This document shows, in pieces, positions 1 to 5,260 of a DNA stretch of 22,908 nucleotides. The stretch covers positions 1 to 22,908 of the IMG/VR virus record IMGVR_UViG_3300020478_001120. One strand, written 5' to 3'. Made by a program: the position numbers and the translations under genes. Each line of letters opens with the position of its first letter. The first letter of the stretch is position 1. The stretch comes from a virus. The notes beneath the pieces were generated by a model that did not search any database, had not been told where the DNA came from, and saw nothing but the letters and a program-made list of their open reading frames with translations.

Positions 1-246
1 CAGTGCATCAGCAATTTTTACCTCATAATGTTGGTCGGCTTGCTTGTAGTCGGCCCACGATTCACGTTCTTTTATGGAGCCATTAGCGGAAAGGTATTCG
101 TGTGCCCAAGCAGACTTGTATTTAGCCTCTTTCTTGGATTGGTCTACAGCAAGAACCTCAAAGGCTTCTGTGTGTTCTTCTAATTCATCAACAAGTCGAA
201 TAATATTATCTTCTACTTCAACAGGACTTATAGGTGAACTTCTCAT
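1..246 (-). CDS. Unknown phage protein, 3' end cut by window edge
   Basis: This reading frame opens at an ATG (246-244) and stays open to the left edge, giving at least 82 residues; the C-terminus lies outside the window. The protein begins MRSSPISPVEVEDNIIRLVD and continues as a charged, helix-prone sequence rich in Glu, Lys and Ala (for example QSKKEAKYKSAWAHEYLSA). No catalytic motif, signal peptide or membrane segment is visible. Its start codon overlaps the stop codon of the upstream HNH gene in an ATGA arrangement, so it is the next gene of the same leftward operon and probably translationally coupled to it. I do not recognise the family. Small helical proteins of this sort are common in phage early operons, but no function can be assigned. 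Confidence 0.8.
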   Translation of the reverse strand, partial: MRSSPISPVEVEDNIIRLVDELEEHTEAFEVLAVDQSKKEAKYKSAWAHEYLSANGSIKERESWADYKQADQHYEVKIADAL

Positions 247-608
247 ATTATTCCTCTTTCTTTAGCAATATCTTTTAACCGTATGGCTTCTTCATCCCAA
301 TCAAATTTATCGATACTATTTCGTTTCTTAATAAGTTCATCGAGTTTGTCATCACCAATCATATCAATCGTGAAGATGCCGAATTCCACTGGATTGTCGG
401 TGAAGAATCTATGACAAGAAGCGCATAAACAAAAAGCATTTTCTAAATCAGTTCGAGTCCATGAGTATTTGCGACTAATGATATGTGCACATTGAAGAAA
501 GGCTTGTTCTCCTGCTCCACATTTTTCACATTGACCTTTTGAGCGTACGATTTGTGCGTGTAATTTAGTTGCTCTCCCCTTCGCTCCTTTTCCATAGATA
601 TTGCTCAT
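243..608 (-). CDS. HNH endonuclease with zinc-binding cysteine pairs
   Basis: A 121-residue protein with the elements of a small zinc-supported HNH nuclease. It has CxxC at C27/C30, the first His in QCAHIISRKYSW (H42), the Asn in DLENAFCL (N57), a second CxxC at C62/C65, and the closing His H66 in CASCHRFF. The HNH fold cuts DNA using one bound divalent metal; the four cysteines would hold a structural zinc. The basic N-terminus (GKGAKGRATK) suits DNA contact. Its start abuts the stop of the glycosyltransferase gene (TGAATG) with only a weak Shine-Dalgarno, so translation is probably coupled. In phages such proteins serve in recombination-intermediate processing, as packaging-associated nucleases or as free-standing homing nucleases. 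The position among recombination genes favours the first, which is inference. The HNH assignment itself is firm. Confidence 0.9.
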   Translation of the reverse strand: MSNIYGKGAKGRATKLHAQIVRSKGQCEKCGAGEQAFLQCAHIISRKYSWTRTDLENAFCLCASCHRFFTDNPVEFGIFTIDMIGDDKLDELIKKRNSIDKFDWDEEAIRLKDIAKERGII

Positions 609-1682
609 TCACCCAACACTTTCCAATATTTTAATCAACCTTAGCGCACCCTGCTTAACATCTAGAGCCTCTACTGCTTTTCGGTTTTTTTGTGCTTCCT
701 CTGTGCGAATTTCAGGGTCTTGAAGAGCGTTGAATGCTTTTTGCCAATGAAGAAATTTTTTGGCGATACGACCGACTCCATATTCTTCTCGCAAGCGAAC
801 ATATTCTGGACACTTAGAAGCAACAAATGGAATACCAGCAGCAATGTATTCAAGAGGTTTAATCCAAGATTTAGCATGATTGAAAGGAATATCGTTTAAA
901 GGGGCAATACCTATATCAAATGGAAGCATCAAAGGAAGTTTCGTAGGGGAAACCATGGGATACACCGTCACCCTGTCTTGAGGGACGTTAGTTTCTTCCC
1001 AAAAGGGTGGGGCTTTCGAGGAGAACCCTGTGTGATGAAAACGAAAATCTTTTTCTGGTAGTTGTGGAAACACTTGTTTGACTTCATCTAGGTCGCCACT
1101 TCTGTGCCCAGTTGAACCATGCCATCCTATTATGATGGGTCCATTCTGTTCGTGTTCTCTTTGTGGGTAAGCGTCAAAATCTACACAATTTTCCAGCATC
1201 ACCACTTCTTTGGCTCTTAGTTTTTCTTTAGCCTTTTCTTTTAAAAAGGGAGTAGAAACTACTGTCAAGTCTGACTTGGAAATAACCTGACGATAAATGT
1301 CTGTGTTTTCATCTTTGTTGTTTCTAGGGTCGATATGTGTTTTTGCTTGATGGCGATGATGTAAACCCCAATACCAGTCGTCTAAGTCGTTAATTATTAT
1401 TTGGCCATTAGATTGGGCAATGTCTATGTTTTCAGGAATACCTTTCAACATCCAGCGTTGCATGTACAAGATGTCGCAATCTAAATGATGTTTCCCTTGA
1501 GGGTCTGTTACTCCAAAAACTCCTAGTTTGTTTGACCAAACCAACACGCCAATAGTGTGATCCATGGGAAGGTGTTTTAAATATTGTCCCAAGCGAATCC
1601 AACCAGAACCGCCGGGTGAAGGGCTACCGTCTTCTTCGACAACCGTGGATGACCAGTCGGCAGTGGCAAATCCGACTTTCAT
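609..1682 (-). CDS. GT-B fold glycosyltransferase (GT4-like)
   Basis: A 357-residue protein with the C-terminal half of a GT4-type glycosyltransferase. It has a nucleotide-sugar-domain opening strand IGWHGSTGHRSGDL (from about residue 185), the block DIGIAPLND (about 256-264), and the donor-binding helix SWIKPLEYIAAGIPFVAS (272-289) with the expected acidic residue E278. The N-terminus starts MKVGFATADWSS and carries a Gly/Ser-rich loop (SPGGSGWIRL) typical of the acceptor domain. No membrane segment is visible, so it is probably cytosolic. The start overlaps the upstream stop codon (TGATG). Phage glycosyltransferases add sugars to modified DNA bases, to virion proteins or to host surface glycans. 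The recombination-gene neighbourhood does not decide between these, and no base-modification enzyme is seen in the window. Family confidence is high; the substrate is unknown. Confidence 0.87.
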   Translation of the reverse strand: MKVGFATADWSSTVVEEDGSPSPGGSGWIRLGQYLKHLPMDHTIGVLVWSNKLGVFGVTDPQGKHHLDCDILYMQRWMLKGIPENIDIAQSNGQIIINDLDDWYWGLHHRHQAKTHIDPRNNKDENTDIYRQVISKSDLTVVSTPFLKEKAKEKLRAKEVVMLENCVDFDAYPQREHEQNGPIIIGWHGSTGHRSGDLDEVKQVFPQLPEKDFRFHHTGFSSKAPPFWEETNVPQDRVTVYPMVSPTKLPLMLPFDIGIAPLNDIPFNHAKSWIKPLEYIAAGIPFVASKCPEYVRLREEYGVGRIAKKFLHWQKAFNALQDPEIRTEEAQKNRKAVEALDVKQGALRLIKILESVG

Positions 1683-2173
1683 CAGTAATCTTCAAGTTCT
1701 TTTTTAAGACCTAAAAATCCCCATTCTCCTTCTACGGATTCCCATAAGGCTAGGTCTATGGGAGTGGGTTCAAACTCATATTGCTCCATTAGGGTTCGAT
1801 GTTCTAAAATAGCCCTTTTAAGAAAATCGGCCATTTTCAAATCAGGATCTTGACTGTCTTCACCTAGTGCAATCATTCTTTCTGCTTCGGCAAGACGTTG
1901 CATAACATAAAAACGAAAGCGACCAACTTTTGTACGTTTCTCATCAGAATTAATTTTGTATTCTGTAACCAAATGTCCCGTGAGACTTTTAGTTGCTTGA
2001 GTTTCGTCTTGACTGAGGTCTGCTATTTGTTCGTCTAGATTTTTAACCAACCTCATAAGAGAATCTCTCCACTTGTGCTGGTTCGATGGCAGACGAAGAT
2101 AATCCACTTTTTCAGGTGGAAGAAGATTTTTTACGTCTTCTGAAACCAATCTATCAAACTCGTGTATATCCAT
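1682..2173 (-). CDS. Unknown 163-aa helical phage protein
   Basis: The reading frame could start at 2215, but the ATG at 2173 is preferred: AGGAGAAAA lies directly upstream of it, and the longer form would overlap the preceding exonuclease gene. The 163-residue protein starts MDIHEFDRLVSED and is mostly charged helix, with a Leu-rich segment (SLMRLVKNLDEQIADLSQD) and a middle stretch EKRTKVGRFRFYVMQRLAEA. The C-terminus is acidic. No metal site, nucleotide loop or membrane segment is visible. It lies between the Cas4-like exonuclease and the glycosyltransferase and is evidently co-transcribed with both, because its stop overlaps the next start. I do not recognise the family. A role as an accessory factor in recombination or replication is possible from position only. 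Confidence 0.82.
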   Translation of the reverse strand: MDIHEFDRLVSEDVKNLLPPEKVDYLRLPSNQHKWRDSLMRLVKNLDEQIADLSQDETQATKSLTGHLVTEYKINSDEKRTKVGRFRFYVMQRLAEAERMIALGEDSQDPDLKMADFLKRAILEHRTLMEQYEFEPTPIDLALWESVEGEWGFLGLKKELEDY

Positions 2174-2180
2174 TTTTCTC

Positions 2181-2939
2181 CTAAGACCATGCAGGACAAA
2201 TACGTTTGTATGCACACCAGTTGCATAAAGGTCCTGTTTTTGTAGGAAACAGCCCTGTCTCGCAACCAGTTTGAACGCCTTCCCATGTTTGATTCACAAG
2301 ACGCAATACAGTCTCACGCCTTTTAGGGGTAGGGTCATACCTCTTAGTTTCTTTAAACTTGACGTACATTATTTCGGCATTATCAACGTGAATATTATTT
2401 AATTTTTCCAACATTTCTGCATAAAGTACGATTTGAAATATCTTGTCGCCTTCATACTGCGGTTTAGGCACCTTACCACTTTTGTAATCTGTGACCGTTA
2501 TAGATCCATCTGCTTCTTCTGTCCAGCGATCGATATAGCCCAACAAAGGTACACCCTCAATTAGGCCAGAAAACTCATCTTCTATACCACGTATTTTTAC
2601 TTCTGGAGGGTCTTCCATGCCGAAGAGGTTTTCGACACACCACCAAGCATGCCAACGGAAATCGTTAAGGTCCTTAATTTTTACCGTAGATGTTTCTTCT
2701 TCAAATTTGTTTTCCCAAAGTTCCCGAGCGATGCGTCTTGCTTCTGCAAGTGTTCGTTCTTCAGGTTCTAAACGATAAACCTCTTCTAAAATTTCGTGGA
2801 CAAAGGTTCCTAGAATCATGGCTTCAGTCGTTGGTTCTGGTATTCGATCTATACGAGAAAACCTGAACCTAAGAGGACACTGCTCATAGGTGCTAATACT
2901 TGAAGCGGATAAATGTTTTGGTAGTTCTAACTGGGTCAT
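2181..2939 (-). CDS. PD-(D/E)XK exonuclease, Cas4/RecB-like with Fe-S cysteines
   Basis: A 252-residue nuclease of the PD-(D/E)XK superfamily. The catalytic series is complete: H48 in LGTFVHEIL, D137 in LLGYIDRW, and D151 with K153 in the signature DYKSGK. A helix containing QIVLYAEML (motif Q-x3-Y) follows. Four cysteines bracket the fold, C21 (SISTYEQCPLRF) near the N-terminus and C239, C242 and C248 (CNWCAYKRIC) at the C-terminus. This matches the 4Fe-4S staple of Cas4, AddB and related phage exonucleases. Such enzymes degrade DNA ends to give single strands, which the Rad52-like protein encoded nearby could anneal, so the pair forms a plausible phage recombination module. There are no Cas genes or CRISPR repeats here, so it is a stand-alone phage enzyme. 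The start overlaps the upstream stop (ATGA) and has no clear ribosome site, indicating coupling. Confidence 0.92.
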   Translation of the reverse strand: MTQLELPKHLSASSISTYEQCPLRFRFSRIDRIPEPTTEAMILGTFVHEILEEVYRLEPEERTLAEARRIARELWENKFEEETSTVKIKDLNDFRWHAWWCVENLFGMEDPPEVKIRGIEDEFSGLIEGVPLLGYIDRWTEEADGSITVTDYKSGKVPKPQYEGDKIFQIVLYAEMLEKLNNIHVDNAEIMYVKFKETKRYDPTPKRRETVLRLVNQTWEGVQTGCETGLFPTKTGPLCNWCAYKRICPAWS

Positions 2940-3265
2940 GCAAGATAGCCGTGAGTCAAACTAAAGCCGGGCGGAGCCTTAGAAATGTTTTCCATAGCAA
3001 TTTTAGTTTCCTGTTCGAGAGGACTTTCACCACGAATAGCGGCATCACAAATAGCAGGACGAAGATCGATTGTAAGAATTCCTCCATCTAAACTAATTAT
3101 CGAATCAGCAATAAGCGCATAATCTAAATAATCAAGTTCGGCTTGTTCTATGAAACGCTTACGTTCTTCACCTGCTACCGGAGGCATGTTGCGGTTTTTA
3201 ACTGCTTCGGCACGTTTTTTAAATCGTTTTACCATTGCATCGGTGGAAAATGAGTTGTTGTTCAT
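2936..3265 (-). CDS. Unknown 109-aa phage protein
   Basis: The frame is open from 3325, but the ATG at 3265 is preferred because it overlaps the stop of the 39-aa gene upstream (ATGA), and the longer form would lie entirely over that gene. The protein starts MNNNSFSTDAMVKRFKKRAE. It has a basic N-terminal helix, then an acidic and hydrophobic middle (DYLDYALIADSIISLDGGIL) and a C-terminus ending PPGFSLTHGYLA. No known motif is visible. Its own stop overlaps the start of the Cas4-like exonuclease gene, so the three genes are coupled. The tight link to the exonuclease suggests a partner or modulator of recombination; that is inference from position. The short weak ribosome site fits translation by re-initiation. 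Confidence 0.78.
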   Translation of the reverse strand: MNNNSFSTDAMVKRFKKRAEAVKNRNMPPVAGEERKRFIEQAELDYLDYALIADSIISLDGGILTIDLRPAICDAAIRGESPLEQETKIAMENISKAPPGFSLTHGYLA

Positions 3266-3381
3266 TTCTTGGATGCCTTTTCTTTTTGAAACTTTTTCTT
3301 TTCTGCTTCTCGTGCTTTTTCCCATTCAGCCTTCGTAAGAGTGTCAGCAGTTGCATATTGTTTCATTCTAACTTCGCTCAT
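3262..3381 (-). CDS. Small basic 39-aa protein between Rad52-like and unknown genes
   Basis: A 39-codon gene running from an ATG at 3381 to a TGA at 3262-3264. It has a strong ribosome site (AGGAGAACAACAATG) and fits exactly between its neighbours: it starts ten bases after the Rad52-like gene stops, and its stop overlaps the next ATG. The product begins MSEVRMKQYATADTLTKAEW and ends in a highly basic helix (KKKFQKEKASKK), which could bind nucleic acid or a protein partner. The frame, the ribosome site and the ATGA overlap argue that it is real. No family is recognised, and the small size limits what can be said. Confidence 0.72.
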   Translation of the reverse strand: MSEVRMKQYATADTLTKAEWEKAREAEKKKFQKEKASKK

Positions 3382-3391
3382 TGTTGTTCTC

Positions 3392-4039
3392 CTAATAGGT
3401 TTCTTCTGCGGGTGCTTCAACTTCTTCCGCCCCAAAAGTCATACGAATAACTTCAACTTGTGATTTTTCAAAAGCATCAGCATCCATACCTCTGAACGGC
3501 TTCTCTCCAAATCCTGTTTTACTGAACCAAGCACGGAATTCATCTTTTTGCGCATCATTAAGTTTTCTAAAGTTTCCAACAAAAACTTCCCACTGCTCTT
3601 GAGGCACAGGATAAGACTCCTCCACCTCTAGTGCTAGGGCTTCTTCGCTACGAGCCAAATGGAGCGCTATTCCAAAACCTTGACATGCTTTTTTGAAAGC
3701 ATCAGACACGGCTGATTTGAAATCATTTCCAAGATCCATAACCCCACCTGACTTCATTATCTTAATTTTTGCACCGCCATAAGCCTCTTTGACTGCTGCC
3801 TTTCCATCCACGCTGGCTGTCACACGAACGTGGGCGATAACACTATCTTTGTATTCAGGTTGAACATGGCATTTAAGAACTTCATAACTCCAATTACCTG
3901 TTCCTAAAACTTTGTTAAGTCTCGCTATGTACTCTGCCACAGCGACATAATCGAAACTTCTTCCACCAACCGATCGTTGATAGATGAGTGTGTCATCAAA
4001 TGGTTCTGCCAATTGCTCTGCTTGTGTTTTCTCAGACAT
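3392..4039 (-). CDS. Rad52/Rad22-like single-strand annealing protein
   Basis: A 215-residue protein using the ATG at 4039, which follows AGGAGTAACG; the longer frame from 4102 would lie inside the preceding gene. The N-terminal two thirds match the Rad52 DNA-annealing domain. They contain RSFDYVAVAEYIARLNKVLG followed by GNWSYEVL (residues 27-54), then beta-strands ending in GGAKIKIM, and the closing helix DFKSAVSDAFKKACQGFG (106-123) with its A-x2-DA-x-K-x-A pattern. The acidic tail (ALEVEESYP onward) resembles the partner-binding tails of phage annealing proteins. The family coats single-stranded DNA as rings and anneals complementary strands during phage recombination. The Cas4-like exonuclease three genes downstream is the obvious enzyme to make those single strands. 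The gene overlaps the upstream gene by eight bases. Confidence 0.9.
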   Translation of the reverse strand: MSEKTQAEQLAEPFDDTLIYQRSVGGRSFDYVAVAEYIARLNKVLGTGNWSYEVLKCHVQPEYKDSVIAHVRVTASVDGKAAVKEAYGGAKIKIMKSGGVMDLGNDFKSAVSDAFKKACQGFGIALHLARSEEALALEVEESYPVPQEQWEVFVGNFRKLNDAQKDEFRAWFSKTGFGEKPFRGMDADAFEKSQVEVIRMTFGAEEVEAPAEETY

Positions 4040-4523
4040 CGTTACTCCTGTAAATAAGATTGGTGTTTGCTTCTCCGACATCGCAATAATCGTCAGCATC
4101 AATACCTAAATCACGAAGGGCGGAAACACGCCAATAGGACGGAGCGGCATATTTCATAAGTTCTGCGATCATGTCTTGAGGACTTTTAGTCACCTCTCCC
4201 GTATCCATGTCAATAGCAGTATCGGCAATTCTTTGAGCAACTAAAGAAACTAGTCTCTCGTGATCCCACTGCTTGCGGGGGGCACCAGTTTTTGTTTCTA
4301 ACGAAAATTTTTCTTCTTGAACTGGATTACGATCCCAGTCAGAATCCAACAACAGTGCTGTTGCTTCTTTTTGTAATGAAGTAATAAATTTCTTTGCTTC
4401 ATTTAAGGTATAGCCCAGTTGAATTAATCGAATTGCCCGTTCAGGATCGTTCGTATCACGTTCCTTATGAACAGCCTCATCAACCCGATTCAAGGATTCT
4501 TGAAGATCCTTCTGAAGGCTCAT
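4032..4523 (-). CDS. Unknown 163-aa protein, first gene of the leftward operon
   Basis: The first gene of the leftward operon, with a very strong ribosome site (GAGGAGGAGACT before ATG at 4523). The 163-residue product is largely helical and charged: MSLQKDLQESLNRVDEAVHK, then an Arg/Leu segment ERAIRLIQLGYTLNEAKKF, a middle with DWDRNPVQEEKF, and a C-terminal part containing MIAELMKYAAPSYWRVSALRDLGIDADD. No catalytic or zinc motif is visible. Adjacency and an eight-base overlap with the Rad52-like gene suggest a role in recombination or replication, for example as a loader or a single-strand-binding accessory factor; that is inference. I do not recognise the family. The upstream 184 bases form the divergent control region shared with the 47-aa plus-strand gene. 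Confidence 0.83.
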   Translation of the reverse strand: MSLQKDLQESLNRVDEAVHKERDTNDPERAIRLIQLGYTLNEAKKFITSLQKEATALLLDSDWDRNPVQEEKFSLETKTGAPRKQWDHERLVSLVAQRIADTAIDMDTGEVTKSPQDMIAELMKYAAPSYWRVSALRDLGIDADDYCDVGEANTNLIYRSNDV

Positions 4524-4572
4524 AGTCTCCTCCTCATAATATAATTAGTATCCTTCCACGGTAGCAAACCCC

Positions 4573-4613
4573 TGTGACAATGGCAAGCACTAGATTTCCT
4601 CGACATGTGACAA
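4573..4613. promoter_or_regulatory. Paired 8-bp direct repeats in the divergent control region
   Basis: The sequence TGTGACAA occurs at 4573-4580 and again at 4606-4613, 33 bp apart (about three helical turns), so both copies face the same side of the DNA. They lie between the leftward operon start (4523) and the small rightward gene (4708). On the minus strand each copy reads TTGTCACA, which contains a good -35-like hexamer, though no well-spaced -10 follows. They could be operator half-sites for a phage repressor or parts of promoters. The spacing makes chance less likely but does not exclude it. Confidence 0.35.
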
Positions 4614-4642
4614 CTAACACAGTTAATAGACTGTAAACACGC

Positions 4643-4671
4643 TCTTAAAGGGGTGTTGTCTCTTGTATACT
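4643..4671 (+). promoter_or_regulatory. Candidate promoter for the 47-aa plus-strand gene
   Basis: A near-consensus -10 box TATACT sits at 4666-4671, 36 bp before the ATG at 4708. The -35 at the right distance (TCTTAA, 4643-4648, 17-bp spacer) is poor. The core GTATAC is self-complementary, so the minus strand also reads TATACA here and could supply a start for the leftward operon with a leader of about 130 bases. Either or both uses are possible. The downstream gene plus terminator makes rightward use likely. Confidence 0.4.
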
Positions 4672-4707
4672 AATTCACGAATAAAACGGAAAATATAGAA
4701 AGAATTG

Positions 4708-4851
4708 ATGAAAAATAGAATTAAAAAACTTTTCAAGGCATTAAAACCCCGACCACATTATCCTTGGGAGCATTTTTACACGACAGACCGCCGGTCTTGG
4801 TCTGATACCTATGAACGAGAAGTTGCGAAATATTTTTGGGGCAGATTTTAA
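4708..4851 (+). CDS. Small basic/aromatic 47-aa protein
   Basis: A 47-codon frame from ATG at 4708 to TAA at 4849-4851. It is preceded by a modest AG-rich ribosome site (AGAAAG, five bases before the ATG) and a TATACT -10 box, and is followed at once by an intrinsic terminator at 4853. That promoter-gene-terminator layout is the main reason to accept it. The product begins MKNRIKKLFKALKPRPHYPW, a cationic amphipathic start. It then has an aromatic-rich remainder (EHFYTTDRRSW, KYFWGRF). There is no Cys, signal peptide or clear membrane span. It is the only plus-strand gene left of the late operon and lies divergent to the recombination operon. A small host-takeover or regulatory peptide is a reasonable guess but unproven; no family is recognised. 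Confidence 0.55.
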   Translation: MKNRIKKLFKALKPRPHYPWEHFYTTDRRSWSDTYEREVAKYFWGRF

Positions 4852-4852
4852 T

Positions 4853-4872
4853 CGAACAACTGTTCGTTTTTT
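4853..4872 (+). terminator. Rho-independent terminator after the 47-aa gene
   Basis: A perfect 6-bp stem, CGAACA (4853-4858) with TGTTCG (4861-4866), and a two-base loop (or five pairs with four bases), is followed directly by six T residues (4867-4872). It starts two bases after the stop of the 47-aa gene. On the minus strand the hairpin is not followed by a T-tract, so it works rightward only. The short stem suggests moderate strength. Confidence 0.65.
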
Positions 4873-4953
4873 ATTCTTATTATTAATAAGGTTATTAATA
4901 CTTATAGTTTTTAATACTTTGTAGTTACTCTGTGAGTTATGGGTTGAGAGTTT

Positions 4954-4977
4954 TTGGCCCTCCAAAAGGAGAACCAA
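4954..4977 (-). other. 10-bp RNA hairpin with strand-specific G-U pairs
   Basis: Minus-strand TTGGTTCTCC (4977 to 4968) pairs along all ten positions with GGAGGGCCAA (4963 to 4954), around a TTTT loop. Two of the pairs are G-U. The same bases on the plus strand give C-A mismatches, so the fold favours a leftward RNA. No T-tract follows, so this is not a terminator. The 3' arm carries GGAGG but no start codon lies at a suitable distance. Confidence 0.5.
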
Positions 4978-5057
4978 GTTACTCCGTATCATTATTGGGA
5001 GGTCGTAACAGGCACCTAGCATTCCGAATGAAGAAATGTGTTGGTCAGCGGGCATCC

Positions 5058-5120
5058 ACACTTTGTCCTTAATCATTCTGGTATCGGTGCTGACTGCTGC
5101 CAAGTTCCACCACAAAGTGT
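5058..5120. repeat. 9-bp inverted repeat with 45-base spacer, interleaved with a second one
   Basis: ACACTTTGT at 5058-5066 is the exact reverse complement of ACAAAGTGT at 5112-5120. A second pair, GTCAGC (5044-5049) and GCTGAC (5089-5094), interleaves with it, so in RNA the two stems would form a pseudoknot rather than nested hairpins. Both lie in the gene-free stretch left of terL. Confidence 0.45.
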
Positions 5121-5228
5121 AGTTCAGAGCGCTTCACCACAAAGCGCGAAAAAATCCAGCCCCTCTGACGGGCGAACGACGCTAGTTGGGCGACGGCGAA
5201 CATAACCGCGTTCACATCGGAAGAATGA

Positions 5229-5257
5229 ACTATAAACGCGCGTCTGCTGGCTGTCAA
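5229..5257 (-). promoter_or_regulatory. Near-consensus sigma70-type promoter immediately 3' of terL
   Basis: On the minus strand TTGACA (5257-5252) is followed after exactly 17 bases by TATAGT (5234-5229). This is a perfect -35 and a one-mismatch -10 at ideal spacing, and the best promoter I see in the window. It begins four bases beyond the terL stop codon and points away from terL, into the gene-free stretch. A start near 5222 is expected. Confidence 0.75.
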
Positions 5258-5260
5258 GTC

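Larger units (their letters stand above)
4873..5222 (-). ncRNA. Candidate structured non-coding RNA or cis-acting site beside terL
   Basis: About 390 bases between the small-gene terminator and the terminase gene hold no convincing gene. The leftward frames present here have no ribosome site and low-complexity or unnatural residue content. A near-consensus minus-strand promoter (5229-5257) would start a transcript near 5222. Within it are a perfect 10-bp hairpin (4954-4977) that closes fully only in minus-strand RNA through G-U pairs, a 9-bp inverted repeat (5058-5066 with 5112-5120), an interleaved 6-bp inverted repeat (5044-5049 with 5089-5094), a local GCGCTT/AAGCGC hairpin (5129-5134 with 5142-5147), and a direct repeat CACCACAAAG (5108-5117, 5135-5144). 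The left part (4873-4935) is very AT-rich. The right part (5150-5240) is GC-rich compared with its surroundings. The 3' end is not defined. Alternatives are a packaging site, a replication origin or a long leader. Confidence 0.38.

Noticed and set aside
440-465. T-loop-like GTTCGAGTCC resembling a tRNA 3' part
   Set aside because: It lies within the conserved HNH coding sequence and no flanking T-stem or acceptor stem pairs. No tRNA is seen in the window.
2174-2215. Longer start for the 163-aa gene
   Set aside because: The extra 14 residues lie over the exonuclease gene end, and the internal ATG has a clear AGGAG site.
2181-2939. Cas4-like gene as a sign of a CRISPR-Cas locus
   Set aside because: No cas1, cas2, effector genes or repeat array are present. 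Stand-alone Cas4/RecB-like exonucleases are common phage recombination genes.
4040-4102. Longer start for the Rad52-like gene
   Set aside because: It would add 21 residues inside the preceding gene; ATG 4039 has AGGAG at proper spacing and the Rad52 domain begins after it.
4539-4567. TTGCTA / TTATAT pair on the minus strand as promoter of the leftward operon
   Set aside because: The predicted start would fall inside the ribosome site of the first gene, leaving no usable leader; kept only as a weak possibility.
5069-5257. Leftward frame of 62 codons (and overlapping frames at 5124-5357 and 4741-5115) in the stretch left of terL
   Set aside because: They have no ribosome site, they overlap each other or terL, part of the first lies upstream of the predicted transcript start, and residue content is unlike the neighbouring genes. 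The non-coding structure explains the stretch better.
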